This document shows, in pieces, positions 6,718 through 8,481 of a stretch of DNA of 8,481 bases; position 1 is the stretch's first letter, and each line of letters opens with the position of its first letter. Below the pieces are notes generated by a model. That model saw only the letters and a program-made list of their open reading frames with translations, was not told the origin of the DNA and ran no database searches. Both the position numbers and the translations under genes were made by a program. Origin of the DNA: Acidobacteriota bacterium (GTDB lineage Bacteria; Acidobacteriota; Terriglobia; Terriglobales; Acidobacteriaceae). The stretch covers positions 1-8,481 of the forward strand of contig JAJZAL010000227.1 of assembly GCA_021799405.1 (NCBI GenBank), written 5' to 3'.

Positions 6718-6725
6718 TTTGCTCT

Positions 6726-7889
6726 ATGAAATCAGATGCTCTCTCTGCGGGAGTGTGCGGTTCTGACAAGCGGTCTTATACGGTTCGGTCGGTGGCGCGA
6801 GCGGCAGCCATCTTGAAAGCGCTTTCGTCCTCCAGTGAGGCGCTTGGGCTGCGAAATGTCGTTGAGCGCACCCAACTCGACAAAGGAACAGCTTTTCGTT
6901 TACTCGAAACTCTAGTGGAAACTGGTCTCGTCGATCGGGCTGGGAGGCTAGGGTACCGATCCCGCTTGCAACCGATCCGTACAAGAAGATTCCGACTCGG
7001 ATACGCCTCCCAGAGTAATTTACTTCCGTTCACGCGTATTGTAACGGATAGTCTGCTGAGCGCCGCGAGTCTAGCCGACATAGACCTTGTGGTCTTGAAT
7101 AACCAGTTGAGTTCACGTGTAGCTCTTGAAAACGCCAAACGATTCATCGCGGAAAAAGTAGATCTTGTAATTGATTCTCAAATCAACGCAAACGTAGCCT
7201 CTCAGATTGGCGCAAGGTTCTTGGACGCTGGAATACCATTCATAGCCGTCGATATCCCCCATCCGGGATGCTTCTACTTCGGGGCCGACAACTATAAGGC
7301 TGGGCGTATCGCTGGACGCCATCTTGCCCGATGGGCTCTTAGGAATTGGAAGGGCGCAGCTGAACAGGTCATCTATCTAGGAGTCGATGTTGCGGGACCG
7401 CTTTTAAACAGCCGATTGACTGGAATATGCGACGGCCTGAACGAGTATATGCCTGAGAGCAGGAAAATTCTTACTTGTCACTACGACACCAAGGGTGGTC
7501 AATTCGACGCGACGCTCGATACTATAAGAAAACACCTTCGGCGCCGCAAGGCAAAGCGTGTCCTGGTAGGGGCGGTGAACGATTCCACAGCGCTCGCGGC
7601 GCTTCAGGCATTTCGCGAAATGGGTCTTGAAGAGGAAAGTGCAATCGTGGGCCAAGACGCGAGCATCGAGGCGAGGCAGGAGCTGAGAAGACCATCTACC
7701 AGGCTTATTGGCTCAGTGGCCTATTTCCCGGAAAACTATGGAGCCCAACTTATCAGGCTCGCCCTGGAAATCCTGGAGAAAAAACACGTACCCCCGGCTG
7801 TCTTTACGCAACACGAACTTGTGACGCCTGAGAATGTAGATAAGATATATCCGAATGACACCTGGATGCATTCGACGGGACCATATTGA
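6726..7889 (+). CDS. Transcriptional regulator: IclR-type winged helix fused to a type 1 periplasmic-binding-protein sugar sensor
   Basis: This 387-aa protein probably controls the divergent enzyme cluster in response to a sugar. Residues about 17-75 form an IclR-like winged helix-turn-helix: YTVRSVARAAAILKAL starts it, and QLDKGTAFRLLETLVETG is the recognition-helix region. From about 87 to 370 comes an RbsB-like ligand-binding domain (Peripla_BP_4 type). Its features are the repeated AE-VDLVIDSQ strand (142-152), GIPFIAVDIPHP (169-180), FGADNYKAGRIAGRHLA (185-201), VGAVNDSTALAALQAF (281-296) and VGQDA (308-312). There is no signal peptide or membrane segment, so the domain acts in the cytoplasm, as in LacI-family proteins. 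The ATG at 6726 fits the promoter and leaves essentially no leader; no Shine-Dalgarno is visible. A TTG at 6678 would add 16 residues. Base composition looks more AT-rich than the oxidoreductase gene, and its TTG, ATA and AGA codons hint at a different origin. Confidence 0.82.
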   Translation: MKSDALSAGVCGSDKRSYTVRSVARAAAILKALSSSSEALGLRNVVERTQLDKGTAFRLLETLVETGLVDRAGRLGYRSRLQPIRTRRFRLGYASQSNLLPFTRIVTDSLLSAASLADIDLVVLNNQLSSRVALENAKRFIAEKVDLVIDSQINANVASQIGARFLDAGIPFIAVDIPHPGCFYFGADNYKAGRIAGRHLARWALRNWKGAAEQVIYLGVDVAGPLLNSRLTGICDGLNEYMPESRKILTCHYDTKGGQFDATLDTIRKHLRRRKAKRVLVGAVNDSTALAALQAFREMGLEEESAIVGQDASIEARQELRRPSTRLIGSVAYFPENYGAQLIRLALEILEKKHVPPAVFTQHELVTPENVDKIYPNDTWMHSTGPY

Positions 7890-7908
7890 GTGTTCAAACA
7901 GGTAATCT

Positions 7909-7921
7909 TAGTGTAGTGCGT
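7909..7921. mobile_element. Probable outer end of the IS630-family remnant, TA-flanked
   Basis: IS630/Tc1-family elements insert at TA dinucleotides. A TA at 7909-7910 is followed by GTGTAGTGCG and then by the transposase stop codon at 7921-7923. The position just outside the gene fits a terminal repeat, but the opposite end is missing, so it cannot be matched. Confidence 0.3.
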
Positions 7922-8232
7922 CATGCAGATTGACCGTTATGCAGGGCCGCGCGAGCGCGTTTGACCTTCTGAAGGATGTCGCCGGCCTTGGCTGTCCAGA
8001 TGAAGGGTTTGGGGCTTTCATTGTGATGGTCGATGCAATCGAAGATCGCCGTAATCGGCTCCTCCACGCTGCGGAAGACTCCGCGGCGCAGGCGGTTTTC
8101 CGTCAGGTCGCGGAAGAATCGTTCGACCATATTCAGCCACGAGCAACCGGTGGGCGTGAAGTGCATGTGGGAGCGAGGGCGGCGGCTGAGCCAGCGCTCG
8201 ACCTTCTCGTGCTTGTGGGTCGAGTAGTTGGC
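7921..8232 (-). pseudogene. IS630-family transposase, C-terminal remnant
   Basis: About the last 103 residues of a DDE transposase are readable without a frame break. They start with NYSTHKHEKVERWLSRRP and run through HMHFTPTGCSWLNMVERFFR to the end LHNGQSA. The motif with the catalytic glutamate, WLNMVE, is present. The catalytic aspartates and the DNA-binding N-terminus are absent: an in-frame TAG lies at 8235-8233, exactly where similarity stops, and unrelated hairpin sequence follows. The fragment cannot be an active transposase. The internal ATG at 8166 is not a native start. It sits tail-to-tail with the regulator gene, 31 bp away. Confidence 0.85.
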
Positions 8233-8243
8233 CTAGCCGAGTG

Positions 8244-8268
8244 AAAAACCACCGCCTGAAGGCGGTGG
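8244..8268 (-). terminator. Intrinsic terminator of the ISAzo13-family gene (or an IS end hairpin)
   Basis: On the minus strand, CCACCGCC, the loop TTCA and GGCGGTGG form a perfect 8-bp GC-rich stem (8268-8249), followed directly by TTTTT (8248-8244). It lies 41 bp downstream of the ISAzo13-type transposase stop, in the right orientation. It also abuts the broken end of the IS630 remnant, so it could be part of another inserted element. Confidence 0.6.
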
Positions 8269-8308
8269 CTCTGGTAACGGGCTGTAAGGAGTCGTAAATA
8301 AATAACAT

Positions 8309-8481
8309 TTACAACTTATGTTTGCCGGTTGGATAAATCGTGTAGTTCCATTCGCCGTGGATTTTGTTGGGCCTCAGATTGACACGGGTAAACTCTTCAT
8401 CCGTGATCTTGCGTCCGACGGGGTATTTGCGGTGATCCAGCCGGCAGGTCACTTTCAGGCCCTTGGCCGTCGTCGTCCCGG
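8309..8481 (-). CDS. ISAzo13-family transposase, C-terminal part (continues beyond the window)
   Basis: The minus strand from the window edge encodes 56 residues ending in a TAA at 8311-8309. The readable stretch includes GTTTAKGLKVTCRLDHRKYP, then GRKITDEEF and HGEWNYTIYP. This matches the conserved end of ISAzo13-family DDE transposases, with the T-x-x-G-L-K-V, LD-x-x-x-Y-P and F/I-H-G-EWNYTI motifs. Only the tail is visible, so whether the gene is intact cannot be told. The terminator-like hairpin lies just downstream. Confidence 0.75.
   Translation of the reverse strand, partial: GTTTAKGLKVTCRLDHRKYPVGRKITDEEFTRVNLRPNKIHGEWNYTIYPTGKHKL

Larger units (their letters stand above)
6416..6725. 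promoter_or_regulatory. Divergent regulatory region between the aldolase and regulator genes
   Basis: This 310-bp region separates two divergent start codons and must hold both promoters. It contains two perfect inverted repeats (6514-6546 and 6668-6690) and a sigma70-like promoter for the regulator. I could not find a convincing -35/-10 pair for the minus-strand operon, which may therefore need activation. Confidence 0.6.

Noticed and set aside
8018..8308. A 96-codon minus-strand frame starting at 8308
   Set aside because: It runs through the terminator hairpin and then out of frame through the IS630 remnant, so it is not a real gene.

Overview
The window looks like bacterial chromosome of moderately high GC, richer in the enzyme genes than in the regulator gene by eye. 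It carries one sugar- or hydroxyacid-catabolism module between mobile-element debris. The mix of an IclR/periplasmic-binding-protein fusion regulator, a cupin D-lyxose-type isomerase, and IS630 and ISAzo13 remnants would fit an Acidobacteriota-like soil bacterium. That is a guess from gene style, because no rRNA or other marker gene is present.

Layout. Bases 1-118 hold four consecutive perfect or near-perfect hairpins, REP/BIME-like or an IS200/IS605-type end. The minus strand then carries, in transcription order from right to left, a class I aldolase-like protein (6415-5390), a PfkB/ribokinase-family sugar kinase (5291-4299), a D-lyxose/D-mannose-type cupin isomerase (3886-3206) and a large FAD + Fe-S D-2-hydroxyacid oxidoreductase (3182-279). 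The aldolase and kinase are 98 bp apart, and the isomerase and oxidoreductase 23 bp apart. The two pairs are separated by 412 bp with no convincing gene. Divergently, on the plus strand, lies a transcription factor (6726-7889) that joins an IclR-type winged helix to a sugar-binding type 1 periplasmic-binding-protein domain. The 310-bp divergent intergenic region contains a perfect 11-11-11 inverted repeat (6514-6546) and a perfect 7-9-7 inverted repeat (6668-6690), which overlaps a good sigma70-like promoter for the regulator. Right of the regulator are an IS630-family transposase C-terminal remnant (7921-8232), a hairpin plus T-tract terminator (8244-8268, minus), and the C-terminus of an ISAzo13-family transposase running off the window edge (8309-8481).

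How the genes may work together (inference). An aldose is isomerised to a ketose, phosphorylated, and split by the class I aldolase into a triose phosphate plus an aldehyde. The aldehyde, once oxidised by an enzyme not in this window, would give a D-2-hydroxyacid that the FAD/Fe-S enzyme could oxidise to the 2-oxoacid. The divergent regulator would sense the sugar. The order resembles a sulfo-EMP or deoxysugar pathway, but the substrate cannot be fixed from sequence alone. No transporter or aldehyde dehydrogenase is present.
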